Assembly (NCBI GenBank): GCA_964464035.1
Contig: CAYXEN010000007.1
Coordinates: forward strand, 1 to 64,000
Direction: 5' to 3'
Origin: CAYXEN01 sp964464035
Lineage (GTDB): Bacteria > Krumholzibacteriota > Krumholzibacteriia > WVZY01
Length of the DNA stretch: 64,000 nucleotides
A program made the position numbers and the translations under genes. Positions 43,532 through 51,751 of this stretch are shown here, piece by piece; positions within the stretch are counted from its first letter, which is position 1; every line of letters begins with the position of its first letter. Under the pieces are notes generated by a model. That model saw only the letters and a program-made list of their open reading frames with translations. It searched no databases and was not told the DNA's origin.

Positions 43532-45303
43532 CACGCACTCCCGTCCAACTCCCTGGCCAACGCCTGTTTCCTGTACATGCGCGCGTATATTCCGCCCAGG
43601 GCCACGAGATCCTCGTGGCGCCCCTGCTCCACGATCCGCCCGTCGTCGAGCACGAATATCCTGTCCGCGTCCTGCACCGTCGAAATCCGGTGGGAAATGA
43701 TGATCGAGGTCCTCTTCTTCATCTCGCTGCGAAGAGAGGCGAGGATCTTGGCTTCCGTTTCCGTATCGACGCTGGAGAGTGCGTCGTCCATGATGAAGAT
43801 CCGCGGGTCGCACGCGATCGCCCTTGCTATGGCCACGCGCTGTTTCTGCCCGCCGGAGAGGTTGATCCCCCTCTCGCCTATGAGCGAATCGAACTTGCGG
43901 GGGAATCCTTCGACCTCTTCTCTTATGGCCGCCGCTTCCGCCGCCCGCTCGACGTCGACGTCCTTCGTCGAGGAGACGCCGAAGGCGATGTTTTCGCGTA
44001 TCGTATCCGAAAAAAGAATGATCTCCTGGGGCACGATTCCGACGAGTCTTCTCAGCTCGGCCAGAGGGATCTTCCGCACCGGCACCCCCCCCACATAGAT
44101 CTCGCCGGCGTCGGGTTCGTACATCCTCACGATCAATGACACGAGCGCCGACTTTCCCGAGCCGGTGGGCCCCACGATCGCCGCCGTCTCGCCCGAGCCG
44201 ATGCTGATGCTCACCTCCTCCAGTGCCGGCTTCCTCCCGGGAGAACCGGGATACGTGAAGCTCACGCCTTCGAAACGGATCGAAGAATCCACCGGCTGCT
44301 CGGCCGCCTCCGGAGACACCTCCACCGTATCAGTGGGGATATCGAGCACGGCCATGATCCTCTCCATGGATGCCAGCCCCCTTTGCGTTATGTTCATCAC
44401 CCAGCCGATCGCGATCATGGGCCAGATCAACATGGCGAGGTAACCGTGAAACGCAACGAACGCCCCCAGGCTGATGTTCCCGTCTATGACCTGCTTGCCG
44501 CCGTAACCGAGTATGATCAACGCTCCGAGCCCGGCGACGAAAGTGAGCATCGGCATCAACAGGCTCTGGACCTTGAAGAGCTTCATGTTGTGCTTCACGT
44601 AGGCCCGGCTCAACTCCTCGAACGCTTCCACTTGATGTTCCTCGCGTGCGTAAGCTTTCACGACGCGTATGCCGCTCAGGTTTTCCTGGGCGAAAGAGTT
44701 CAACGCGGAGAATCTCTCCTGGACCTTTTCGAAAAGCCTGTGGATGGCCTTTACGCTGTTGTAGACGACCAGGGAAAGCAAGACCATCGGGAGGAGGGCG
44801 ATCAGGGTGAGCTTGAGGGAGAGGACCACCATCAGGGTGACGGCGAAGCAGGCCGTGACGATCGTGTTCAACGAATACATGACTCCCGGCCCGACGAGCG
44901 ACCGCACGGCGTTCAGGTCGTTGGTCGCCAGGGCCATGAGATCTCCCGTCCGGTGGCGGAGGTAGAAGGCCGGGCTCATCGCTTCCAGGTGTGCGAAGAA
45001 ATCCCTGCGAAGATCGAACTCGATCTTGCGTGATATGCCGATCATGATTCTCCGCATGAGGAAACGAAAGATCCCGCTCATTACGGTCGATGCCACCAGC
45101 AAAGAGGCAAAAAGGAGAAGGTGCTCTCCCCGCCTTCCGTCACGAAGCGAATCGATCGCGAGCTTCAAGATCCAAGGGGTGACGAGCAGAAACAGGTTGG
45201 AAGCCGTCAGGCATGCCGCGCCCAGCAGGAGGCCGCGACGATACCTCGCCATGTAGGAGCGGATGACGGCCACGGCGCTCTTTTTCTTTGCAGGCGTATT
45301 CAT
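43531..45303 (-). CDS. Heterodimeric ABC exporter subunit with non-canonical Walker B
   Basis: A 590-residue half transporter with six membrane helices (about 18-320) and an ATPase domain: Walker A GPTGSGKSALV, canonical signature LSGGQKQRVAIARA, and Walker B IFIMDDALSSVD, where the catalytic Glu is Asp. This is the degenerate-site subunit of an asymmetric exporter. The start at 45303 (MNTPAKKKSAVAVIRSYMAR) fits the family; the longer frame is spurious. Divergent from the HD-domain gene at 45438. Confidence 0.93.
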   Translation of the reverse strand: MNTPAKKKSAVAVIRSYMARYRRGLLLGAACLTASNLFLLVTPWILKLAIDSLRDGRRGEHLLLFASLLVASTVMSGIFRFLMRRIMIGISRKIEFDLRRDFFAHLEAMSPAFYLRHRTGDLMALATNDLNAVRSLVGPGVMYSLNTIVTACFAVTLMVVLSLKLTLIALLPMVLLSLVVYNSVKAIHRLFEKVQERFSALNSFAQENLSGIRVVKAYAREEHQVEAFEELSRAYVKHNMKLFKVQSLLMPMLTFVAGLGALIILGYGGKQVIDGNISLGAFVAFHGYLAMLIWPMIAIGWVMNITQRGLASMERIMAVLDIPTDTVEVSPEAAEQPVDSSIRFEGVSFTYPGSPGRKPALEEVSISIGSGETAAIVGPTGSGKSALVSLIVRMYEPDAGEIYVGGVPVRKIPLAELRRLVGIVPQEIILFSDTIRENIAFGVSSTKDVDVERAAEAAAIREEVEGFPRKFDSLIGERGINLSGGQKQRVAIARAIACDPRIFIMDDALSSVDTETEAKILASLRSEMKKRTSIIISHRISTVQDADRIFVLDDGRIVEQGRHEDLVALGGIYARMYRKQALARELDGSA

Positions 45304-45358
45304 CGTTTCGTGCTTCGTCCTTTCATGGAGCGGGGAGTTTCGATTCGACCTGTTTTCC

Positions 45359-45388
45359 TTGACTGGACGGGGACAAACAGGCTTAAAT
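45359..45388 (+). promoter_or_regulatory. Predicted promoter of the HD-domain gene
   Basis: TTGACT at 45359-45364 and TTAAAT at 45383-45388, with an 18-base spacer, 50 bases before the ATG at 45438 in the region between divergent genes. Confidence 0.5.
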
Positions 45389-45437
45389 ATAGACAATAAC
45401 GACGTAACTGGCAAACGGCGTTTCACATGGGAGAATC

Positions 45438-45995
45438 ATGATACCGACCAGGGAACAAGCTCTCGAAATCCTGCACGAACACACGAAGAGTGAGAACCTT
45501 CGCAAACACGCTTACTCGGTGGAAGCGGCCATGAGAGCGTACGCCCGCTATTTCGGAGAGGACGAGGAGGTCTGGGGATCGGTGGGACTGCTCCACGACT
45601 TCGACTACGAAAAGCATCCGACCGCGGAGGAGCACCCTTACAAGGGTGCGGAGATCCTGAAGGAGATGGGATGCGACGAATCCTTCGTCCGGGCCGTTCT
45701 ATCACATGCTTCTTACACGAATGTCCCCCGAAACGACAATCTCTCCAAGACTCTTTTCGCGGTGGACGAGCTCTGCGGCCTCGTCACCGCGGTCGCCTTG
45801 GTCAGGCCCTCGAAGAAGCTCGCCGACGTGACGGTGAAATCCGTAAAGAAAAAGATGAAAGACAAGGCTTTCGCCCGCAACGTCAACCGGGAAGAGATCA
45901 GGCAGGGTGCGGCCGATCTCGGCATCGAACTCGAGGATCACATAGCGAGAGTCATCGAGGCGATGCAAGGAATAAGCGATACTTTGGGCCTCTGA
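45438..45995 (+). CDS. HD-domain hydrolase
   Basis: A 185-residue HD-superfamily protein: His24 (ENLRKHAYSVEAAMRAYAR), His53-Asp54 (GLLHDFDYEKHP), a further His-rich HPYKGAEIL, and a distal Asp in FAVDELCGLVTAVAL. This matches HDIG-type metal-dependent phosphohydrolases that act on nucleotides or phosphonates; the substrate is not identifiable. It is followed 59 bases later by a secreted TPR protein, which looks functionally unrelated. Confidence 0.88.
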   Translation: MIPTREQALEILHEHTKSENLRKHAYSVEAAMRAYARYFGEDEEVWGSVGLLHDFDYEKHPTAEEHPYKGAEILKEMGCDESFVRAVLSHASYTNVPRNDNLSKTLFAVDELCGLVTAVALVRPSKKLADVTVKSVKKKMKDKAFARNVNREEIRQGAADLGIELEDHIARVIEAMQGISDTLGL

Positions 45996-46054
45996 TCCGC
46001 ATTCGGCCAAGCGGCGGCGCTCGTGGATCCTCCGCCCGGCACGGAGTTGAAGCA

Positions 46055-47500
46055 ATGACGATTCGCCATCCAAGCACTGCATCGACCTGCTTTATCGTGA
46101 TGTTCCTCGCGGCGGCCGCGGTGCTCGGTCCACCAAGCTCGCCGGCCCAGGAGGAGCCCGACACCGAGGGTGTCATCGACATCTCCTCCGAATTCCTGAA
46201 ACAAATCGAACGCATCCAGTCACGCCTTCTCGCGAACCCGGACATGGACGCTGAAAGGCAGGCCGTTCTTCTCACCTGGCTGATCGAGCTCTATGACTCG
46301 ACCTCGCGCTACGACGAGGTACGAAAGTGTTACGAAAAAATTCTCTCCTTCTTTCCGCAGGACGTGGGAGTCCGCAACCGTTACGCCGCTTTCCTGATGA
46401 GAAGGCTGCATGAAACCGAAAAGGCCCGCCGCATCCTGACCGACGCCCTCCGCTACGGAGAACTCACCGAGGCCAAGGCGGCCGACCGTGGGAGCACGCA
46501 TCTACTCCTGGGTGAACTGGCTTACGCCGGGGGCGATTACGTGAAGGCGATCGATGAATTCAAGAACGCCGTTTTCATGTTCGAGGAACGGCCCGATCTC
46601 AGGGAAAAGGCGCTCGAGTCGCTGGCCTCTTCCTACGTTCGAATCGGCAAGTACGACGAAGCGTTCGAAGCGAAATTGAAGGTCATCGCGACAAGGGGCC
46701 GCTCTTCGGCTGAGGAGAGGAAGGAACTCGCCGAACTCCTCGACCGCAGCGGAAAGAAAAGCGGGAAAGACCTGGCTCGCCTCATCGAGGACGCCGTCAA
46801 GAAGGCGAAGGAGGGGAGAAAAGGCCGAATCGAAAGCAAGGGGGCGGAGCTGGTGAGTTTCGAATCCCTGGACGGTTTCCCTTTGGAAGGCACTTTCTAC
46901 CGCACCGATGGGAAAAGGGCAGCTCTGTTCATCGCGCCGCCGGGACGTTCCCGGCTGGCGTTCGACGTGGCCGCCCAGCTCGTATTCGCCTCGGGCACGA
47001 GCGCCCTCACGCTGGACCTCAGGGGATCGGGGAACAGCAGGAGCCTTCTCCAGGACGATCCGCGGGAAAGGGACAGGGCAAGGATGAAAGACGACGTTCG
47101 GGCGGGGATCCGCTTTCTCGCGAAGCGGCTGGACGTCGCCGGCGATTCCATCGTGATCGTCACCGCCGGGGATGGAGCTGCAATCGTAGAGAGTGCGCTC
47201 GCGCGAAGCGGAATGAAGTCCCCGGTCGCTTATCTCTCCCCGGTCTTCGACCTCGAGGACGTCGTGACGTTCAACGCTATTTCGTTCCGTCCCGATCTGC
47301 CGGTCTTGATCATATACAGCACCGAGGACAGAAGTTCCCTTCTCTCCGTCGAGTTCTTTCGCAAGACCAAGAAGCTCTCCAGGCTGGACGTCCTCGAACT
47401 CCAGAAAAAGGGGCACGGAACCAATATCCTCTCCCGATCGCCGGCTGCGCTCAAGGCCCTCCTGGACTGGATCAATGTTGCAACCACGAATCATCCCTAG
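46055..47500 (+). CDS. Secreted TPR protein with alpha/beta-hydrolase-like C-terminal domain lacking a Ser nucleophile
   Basis: A 481-residue protein. A signal peptide covers about 1-32 (CFIVMFLAAAAVLG). Residues about 50-240 are helical TPR-like repeats (RYDEVRKCYEKILSFFPQDV, AYAGGDYVKAIDEFKNAVFM). Residues about 265-480 resemble an alpha/beta-hydrolase: LDLRGSGNSR after strand 4, then the nucleophile-elbow position reads TAGDGAAIV instead of G-x-S-x-G, then VLIIYSTEDRSSL and KKGHGTNIL, the usual Asp and His segments. The nucleophile is replaced, so it may be a non-catalytic or unusual hydrolase. Start at 46055 behind GGAG. Confidence 0.75.
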   Translation: MTIRHPSTASTCFIVMFLAAAAVLGPPSSPAQEEPDTEGVIDISSEFLKQIERIQSRLLANPDMDAERQAVLLTWLIELYDSTSRYDEVRKCYEKILSFFPQDVGVRNRYAAFLMRRLHETEKARRILTDALRYGELTEAKAADRGSTHLLLGELAYAGGDYVKAIDEFKNAVFMFEERPDLREKALESLASSYVRIGKYDEAFEAKLKVIATRGRSSAEERKELAELLDRSGKKSGKDLARLIEDAVKKAKEGRKGRIESKGAELVSFESLDGFPLEGTFYRTDGKRAALFIAPPGRSRLAFDVAAQLVFASGTSALTLDLRGSGNSRSLLQDDPRERDRARMKDDVRAGIRFLAKRLDVAGDSIVIVTAGDGAAIVESALARSGMKSPVAYLSPVFDLEDVVTFNAISFRPDLPVLIIYSTEDRSSLLSVEFFRKTKKLSRLDVLELQKKGHGTNILSRSPAALKALLDWINVATTNHP

Positions 47501-47619
47501 ATTGCCAAATCGCATACGGGCGGGCCGAATCCCGGTCCGAGCCCGGTTGTGACTTCATAACTCATTTCGTAATAGCAGCTTAATCCCCGACCTGAAAGAA
47601 CCGCTGGTACGGATGTTGC

Positions 47620-49032
47620 GTGAGCCGGTTCGACATGCGTCCCTACATCGCCTTCAAGTATCTCATGGTCGCGCTTCTCCTGCTCGCTCCGGCGGGCTCG
47701 AGGGGGCAGGAGGGTCGTCATCTCGGATCTCCAAGGAACGAGAATCCGGCTGGATCCTATGCCGGCGAACGCCCGGACTCCCTGTCGACGGAACAGTTGA
47801 TGAGCCTCGCCAAGGAGGCACATGACGCCGGACGATGGGAGGAAGCGGAACAGCACTATCAGGACGTGCTGGTGAGACAATCGAGCAACATAGAAGCGAT
47901 GCTCGAGCTCGCCGACATATACAAGCACATGCACAAGCTCGAGTACGCCCGGGGACTGCTCCTGCGGGCGGCGACCCTGGCGCCGAACAACGACAAGATC
48001 CTCCGCGAAACGCTTCTCATAACCGGCAGCTTGTCCCGCTCCCTGCACCGAACGATCGATTCGCTGGTGGCAGCCGGCGGATATGACCTCGCCGTCCCCA
48101 AGCTGTCGCTGTTGCAGACGCTGGAGCCGGAGAACCCGCACTTGTACTATCTCAAGGCGCTCTGTCACTTCGAGTCGGATCATCCCGAGATCGCCTTGAT
48201 AGAAGTGGACAAGGCCATCCGCTTGCGCAACGACGAATCTTTTCACGTACTCCGCGAGCAGATCCAAGAGAAGCTCAGGCGCGAGAAAATCCAGGCTTTG
48301 ACGATCAAAGCCAAGCGCGCCCTGAAGACGGATGAAGAAGAAGCCCGAGAGAAAGTTCTGCCCATGCTCGGGAAGATCCTCGAGCTCGACCCCTCGAACG
48401 AGTGGGCCCGGCGGAAGTTCACCGAGCTCAAAGGCGGCGGGACGGCTCCCGCCGGAACGACCGCGGGCGACAAGGGGAACCTGCTCGAAGCCGGCACCGG
48501 CAAGCTCAAGGGGCTCTTTGCCTCCGCATTCGGACTCGTCCGCGCGGCGTCACAGTTTCTCTATCGGCGGCTCGACATTCTCCTGGGCATACTGGCGTTT
48601 CTTCTCCTTCTGCATTCGCCGCTCACCCAGGCGATTCTGAGGGGGCTGCCGCCCAGATTCCTGATATCGGGGGATCTTTCAATCATCGGCATCAACGAGA
48701 TACTGTCGATGCTCAATTCCCATTCGCGCTCCGGCATACTCATCGTCCGATCGAAAGCGATCAAGGGCGAGATATACTTCGAGGACGGGGAGGTTTATCA
48801 TTGCAAGGCCGGAGGGATCAAGGGGAAAGAGGCCCTCAAGAAGATCATGAAGAACGCGAAACAAGGCTACTTCCATTTCCGCAGGACGCGTTCCTCCATG
48901 GAGAAGACGATCGAAACGCCGCTCAGCCTGATCATGATGGACCTGCCCGACAGAAAACCCGCCGGTGAAATCAAACCCAGAACCAGGCGCAAGAAGTCCA
49001 AGATAACGGAACTGCTCGACAGCAATAAGTGA
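47620..49032 (+). CDS. TPR protein with C-terminal DUF4388 (PatA-like) domain
   Basis: A 470-residue protein. It has a hydrophobic N-terminus (FKYLMVALLLLAPAG, signal or anchor), TPR-like repeats at about 55-250 (AGRWEEAEQHYQDVLVRQSS, EAMLELADIYKHMHKLEYAR), a second hydrophobic segment near 320-336 (ILLGILAFLLLL-like), and a DUF4388 domain near 345-440 (ISGDLSIIGINEILSMLNSH, GILIVRSKAIKGEIYFEDGE). DUF4388 occurs in signalling proteins of Deltaproteobacteria and cyanobacteria (PatA). The topology would place DUF4388 in the cytoplasm and TPRs outside. GTG at 47620 is preferred; ATG 47635 is possible. Role unknown. Confidence 0.8.
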   Translation: MSRFDMRPYIAFKYLMVALLLLAPAGSRGQEGRHLGSPRNENPAGSYAGERPDSLSTEQLMSLAKEAHDAGRWEEAEQHYQDVLVRQSSNIEAMLELADIYKHMHKLEYARGLLLRAATLAPNNDKILRETLLITGSLSRSLHRTIDSLVAAGGYDLAVPKLSLLQTLEPENPHLYYLKALCHFESDHPEIALIEVDKAIRLRNDESFHVLREQIQEKLRREKIQALTIKAKRALKTDEEEAREKVLPMLGKILELDPSNEWARRKFTELKGGGTAPAGTTAGDKGNLLEAGTGKLKGLFASAFGLVRAASQFLYRRLDILLGILAFLLLLHSPLTQAILRGLPPRFLISGDLSIIGINEILSMLNSHSRSGILIVRSKAIKGEIYFEDGEVYHCKAGGIKGKEALKKIMKNAKQGYFHFRRTRSSMEKTIETPLSLIMMDLPDRKPAGEIKPRTRRKKSKITELLDSNK

Positions 49033-49054
49033 TCAAACGAGGAGAAAGGCCGAA

Positions 49055-49642
49055 TCAAACACCCGACTTGGTCTTGATGGCCTCCAGCTTGTCGTCGACG
49101 AGGGCGATGAGACGATCCACGTTGCGCCGGCTTATGGTCAGGAGCCTCGCTTCCATCTCCGGTAATTTGTTCATCTCGGCGCACAAGCCGTCCAAGGCCA
49201 GCTTCAAAGAAGTAAGCGGCGTGCGGATATCATGGGAGAGTTGCTCGAGGTAATCCATCCCGCCCGCGGTCTCGTTGCCCCCTTCACCGAGCTTCAGCTC
49301 GATGGCTTCCGTAAGAAGGGTCAGATCCTTGAGGGGCTTTCTGAAAACCCTCGTGACTCCGATGGACCGGGCTCTTTCTTCCAACTCGGCCGTGACGTTC
49401 GCCGACATCAGGAAGACGGGAACGGAAGGATAGACATCCTTCATCATCGAAGCGAGTTCCAAACCGTTCATGCCGGGCATGTTGACGTCGGACAGGACGA
49501 TGGAGGGGGATTTTCGCTCGAGAACGGGGATTACTTCCTTCGGCGAGCAGAAGCTCTTCACTTCGAACCCCTGCCTTCGCAGGTATCGGCTCAGGACTTC
49601 CCGCATCGAGCGATCGTCTTCCAAGAGGAATATTTCTTTCAT
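49055..49642 (-). CDS. Response-regulator receiver fused to a HisKA (DHp) domain without ATPase domain
   Basis: A 195-residue protein. The receiver domain (1-120) has the acidic pair Asp9/Asp10 (LLEDDRSMREVL), the phospho-acceptor Asp52 (LSDVNMPGMNG), and Lys102 (FRKPLKD). Residues 128-190 form a HisKA dimerisation domain with an H-box at His137 (YLEQLSHDIRTPLTSLK). The protein then ends, with no N, G or F boxes, so no ATP-binding kinase domain is present. The start at 49642 is set by GGAGGGAAA before ATG. It could be a phosphotransfer adaptor between a kinase and other regulators (inference). It is transcribed away from the plus-strand DUF4388 gene, converging with it at 49032. Confidence 0.85.
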   Translation of the reverse strand: MKEIFLLEDDRSMREVLSRYLRRQGFEVKSFCSPKEVIPVLERKSPSIVLSDVNMPGMNGLELASMMKDVYPSVPVFLMSANVTAELEERARSIGVTRVFRKPLKDLTLLTEAIELKLGEGGNETAGGMDYLEQLSHDIRTPLTSLKLALDGLCAEMNKLPEMEARLLTISRRNVDRLIALVDDKLEAIKTKSGV

Positions 49643-49962
49643 TTTCCCTCCACCCCGGCGCCCGCAATGGGCCGCCTGGTGCAATAACCTGATGTCTCAT
49701 CCACAGAGCAAAGGGTGTTTCAACGATGCCAAAGGCAATCTCCATGCCATGGAAAAACCCCGTCCTTACGCCCAGAACGGGGTTCGTACACGGAAAGCCT
49801 GAGTCTCCTTCATACTAAACTGCACGCTTGGAGAAACAACGGGGAACAGGCTTTTTTCGACCATGCTCCCCCCTCCCCGGAGACGAGAAAAGCAATCTGC
49901 AAAGGCGACGATAATGTGCAATGCGCGCATTCAGTACCGGGAACTTCGGGCGATCGCCGTTC
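49643..49962. other. Intergenic region between the receiver-DHp gene and the outer-membrane-like gene
   Basis: This 320-base gap contains the minus-strand terminator at 49753-49784 and, nearer the receiver gene, its ribosome site. I see no gene, RNA or repeat in the rest. Confidence 0.55.
49753..49784 (-). terminator. Intrinsic terminator on the minus strand
   Basis: AACCCCGT (49756-49763) pairs with ACGGGGTT (49777-49784) across a 13-base loop. On the minus strand the stem is followed by TTTTTCC. It would end transcripts of the gene at 49963-50727 and separates them from the receiver-DHp gene. Confidence 0.65.
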
Positions 49963-50727
49963 TCAATAGAACACATCGACCCCGCCTCTCACGCCCATGT
50001 CGTATACCCTCTCCGCGGGCTCTCCCCCCTCGGCTTGAAATGAAAGAATCACATGCACCCGGGGGGAATGGGCGTAGTTGAGGACCGCGAAATATATCTC
50101 GCGCGATCCTCCGCTCAGGACGATGTAGGCGGCTCCCCCAAAGCGTAAATCGACGCGCTTTCCCACGGGCAGGGAAAACCCCATGACGGCGGAAGCGAAA
50201 TCGTCGTGACGCTCTGCGCGGTTGCTTCCTTCGTGCATGCGGTTGACCGAGACGCCCGCCGCTTCGCCCCACAGAGTGAGTTGCGCGAGAGAGTCGACGA
50301 AGGCAAGCCCGGCCTTTACATCCACGCTCCCGGAAGCGTAAGGAAAGACCGATGCCGTGCCCGAACCGGTCCTCAAACCGGCGACGAAATCGATGGTCAA
50401 CGAACTGAGCCGCGCGAGCTCGGTCCTGCCGCTCAGTACGAAGTCGCCGAAACCGCTCGTGGATTCGCCTTTGCGCGAGACGACATAGTAAGAGACTTCC
50501 ACCTGCAGGAGGAATCTTCGGCGCGAAGGATAAACGGCTTTCATGAGGAAGCCTGAGGCATCATGGTCGGATTTTTCCGAACGAATTATAGCGGCTCCGA
50601 GCGAGGGAGCAAACGGAGACGTCAAAAGGATGGAATAGCTTCCGTAATCCTCGTACAGGCCCAGCCCGACAACTTCAACGGGGATCAACAATGAAAGGAA
50701 AACGAGAAAGAAGGTCGATCGTTTCAC
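49963..50727 (-). CDS. Exported protein, probably an outer-membrane beta-barrel
   Basis: A 254-residue protein of no recognised named family. The start at GTG 50727 (KRSTFFLVFLSLLIPVEVVG) gives a good signal peptide; the frame is open back to a GTG at 50799. The mature part is a series of alternating amphipathic strands (RRRFLLQVEVSYYVVSRKG, SGSVDVKAGLAFVDSLAQLT, VDLRFGGAAYIVLSGG) and ends in GGVDVFY, with a terminal aromatic residue as expected for a BamA-assembled barrel. Function unknown. It has a terminator downstream. Confidence 0.65.
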   Translation of the reverse strand: MKRSTFFLVFLSLLIPVEVVGLGLYEDYGSYSILLTSPFAPSLGAAIIRSEKSDHDASGFLMKAVYPSRRRFLLQVEVSYYVVSRKGESTSGFGDFVLSGRTELARLSSLTIDFVAGLRTGSGTASVFPYASGSVDVKAGLAFVDSLAQLTLWGEAAGVSVNRMHEGSNRAERHDDFASAVMGFSLPVGKRVDLRFGGAAYIVLSGGSREIYFAVLNYAHSPRVHVILSFQAEGGEPAERVYDMGVRGGVDVFY

Positions 50728-50850
50728 AATGGAGTTCCAACCGACGCCGCGTCGACGGGCAGCGAGCCCCATCCCCGCCGGAGGGAAAAGGATCCTCACC
50801 CTCCCGATCGCGCGGCGACCAGGGGCGAACAGGGTGGGATGAACGGTTAA

Positions 50851-51258
50851 CTACTTCACCCCTTCCAGAAGCTGCACCTTCCCTTGACGAAGGAAATGCG
50901 CCCATATGGTCCTGCGGTTTCCGGGCAAGGTATCCTTGCCTATCACCCGGCCGTAATCATTCCAGGAACGATGATGAATGATCTCTCCGATCTCGTACTC
51001 TTCCCGTTCCGAATATTCCCTGGCACTCTCGATGTCGAGATCTTCGAGCGCTATCTCCTCCGTCTTGTCCGCGACCGCCTGCCGGGATTTTTCGCCGCCG
51101 TGCTCTTCGTCGAGCATGTGCGGAAGAAAACCCTGGCAGCCGGGACACTTCAACCAGATCGCGCTGTCACTGCTTCCCTGGTTGATCACCTCCATCTCGA
51201 AGTACTTCTTGCAGACTGAGCAGTACTGGTACATAGTCTCCTGGTTCGTCCCCTGCAT
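50851..51258 (-). CDS. Zinc-ribbon protein with C-terminal SH3-like tail
   Basis: A 135-residue protein. The N-terminus is a two-CxxC zinc ribbon (YCSVCKKYFEMEV at about 12-24 and LKCPGCQGFLPHM near 38-50). An acidic linker of about 35 residues follows. The C-terminus (about 88-135) reads YEIGEIIHHRSWNDYGRVIG and WAHFLRQGKVQLLEGVK, resembling a small CarD-like or SH3-like beta module. A nucleic-acid or RNA-polymerase-binding regulator is possible but not shown. Start at 51258 behind AAGGTGG. It lies 17 bases downstream of the 60-residue cysteine-rich gene. Confidence 0.7.
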   Translation of the reverse strand: MQGTNQETMYQYCSVCKKYFEMEVINQGSSDSAIWLKCPGCQGFLPHMLDEEHGGEKSRQAVADKTEEIALEDLDIESAREYSEREEYEIGEIIHHRSWNDYGRVIGKDTLPGNRRTIWAHFLRQGKVQLLEGVK

Positions 51259-51275
51259 ATCGGACCACCTTCCTG

Positions 51276-51458
51276 CTAGGTCATATCGACTTTGCAGCAC
51301 TCCTCAGCTTCGACCTTGGTTTGATAGCGCATTCCACACAGCATGCAAACATATTTCCCGTCGAGCCGCCCTTCTTCCTCAGCCTTCTTCAACAATTGCA
51401 CAAACTTCACATACTCCTTATCCTTCACCAAGACCCCCGATTCTTCCTGTTTATCCAT
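51276..51458 (-). CDS. Small zinc-finger-like protein
   Basis: A 60-residue protein: a charged helix (KDKEYVKFVQLLKKAEEEGR) followed by YVCMLCGMRYQTKVEAEECC. The CxxC plus the CC pair could bind one zinc, like a C2H2-type or rubredoxin knuckle. The start at ATG 51458 is set by AAGGAG; the frame is open upstream but without family features. It has a strong predicted promoter and is probably cotranscribed with the zinc-ribbon gene 17 bases downstream. No function recognised. Confidence 0.6.
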   Translation of the reverse strand: MDKQEESGVLVKDKEYVKFVQLLKKAEEEGRLDGKYVCMLCGMRYQTKVEAEECCKVDMT

Positions 51459-51559
51459 GCCTACTCTCCTTGTTTGTGGTGGTTGAACCAAACCAACAAG
51501 ATAGCTGGGATACACAGGATGCTGTGCTTGAACCTGGATCGCACACAATATCTTGTGGA

Positions 51560-51588
51560 AAATTAGACGATCCCTATTTTCAAGTCAA
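51560..51588 (-). promoter_or_regulatory. Predicted promoter of the two zinc-ribbon genes
   Basis: On the minus strand, TTGACT (51583-51588) is followed after 17 bases by TAATTT (51560-51565). It lies about 100 bases upstream of ATG 51458, in an AT-rich part of the 293-base gap downstream of the gamma-lyase gene. Confidence 0.55.
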
Positions 51589-51751
51589 GCATAAAATGAG
51601 AGTCAGTCCAAAAAAGCGGTGGATAAGGCAGCAACGAATCGTAATATAACACATGCTCCCCGCCTCATCAACTTTTTTTGCAACGACGGGGCGCAAACAG
51701 TATCAGTTCGTTCAACGAAGCTCTTGCGTTCCGATTCGAAAGAGACAATCG

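Noticed and set aside
41675..44098. Plus-strand open frame of 807 codons opposite the ABC exporter genes
   Set aside because: The two minus-strand ABC subunits have full motif sets and coupled start/stop codons; the plus frame has no recognisable family and is shadow sequence.
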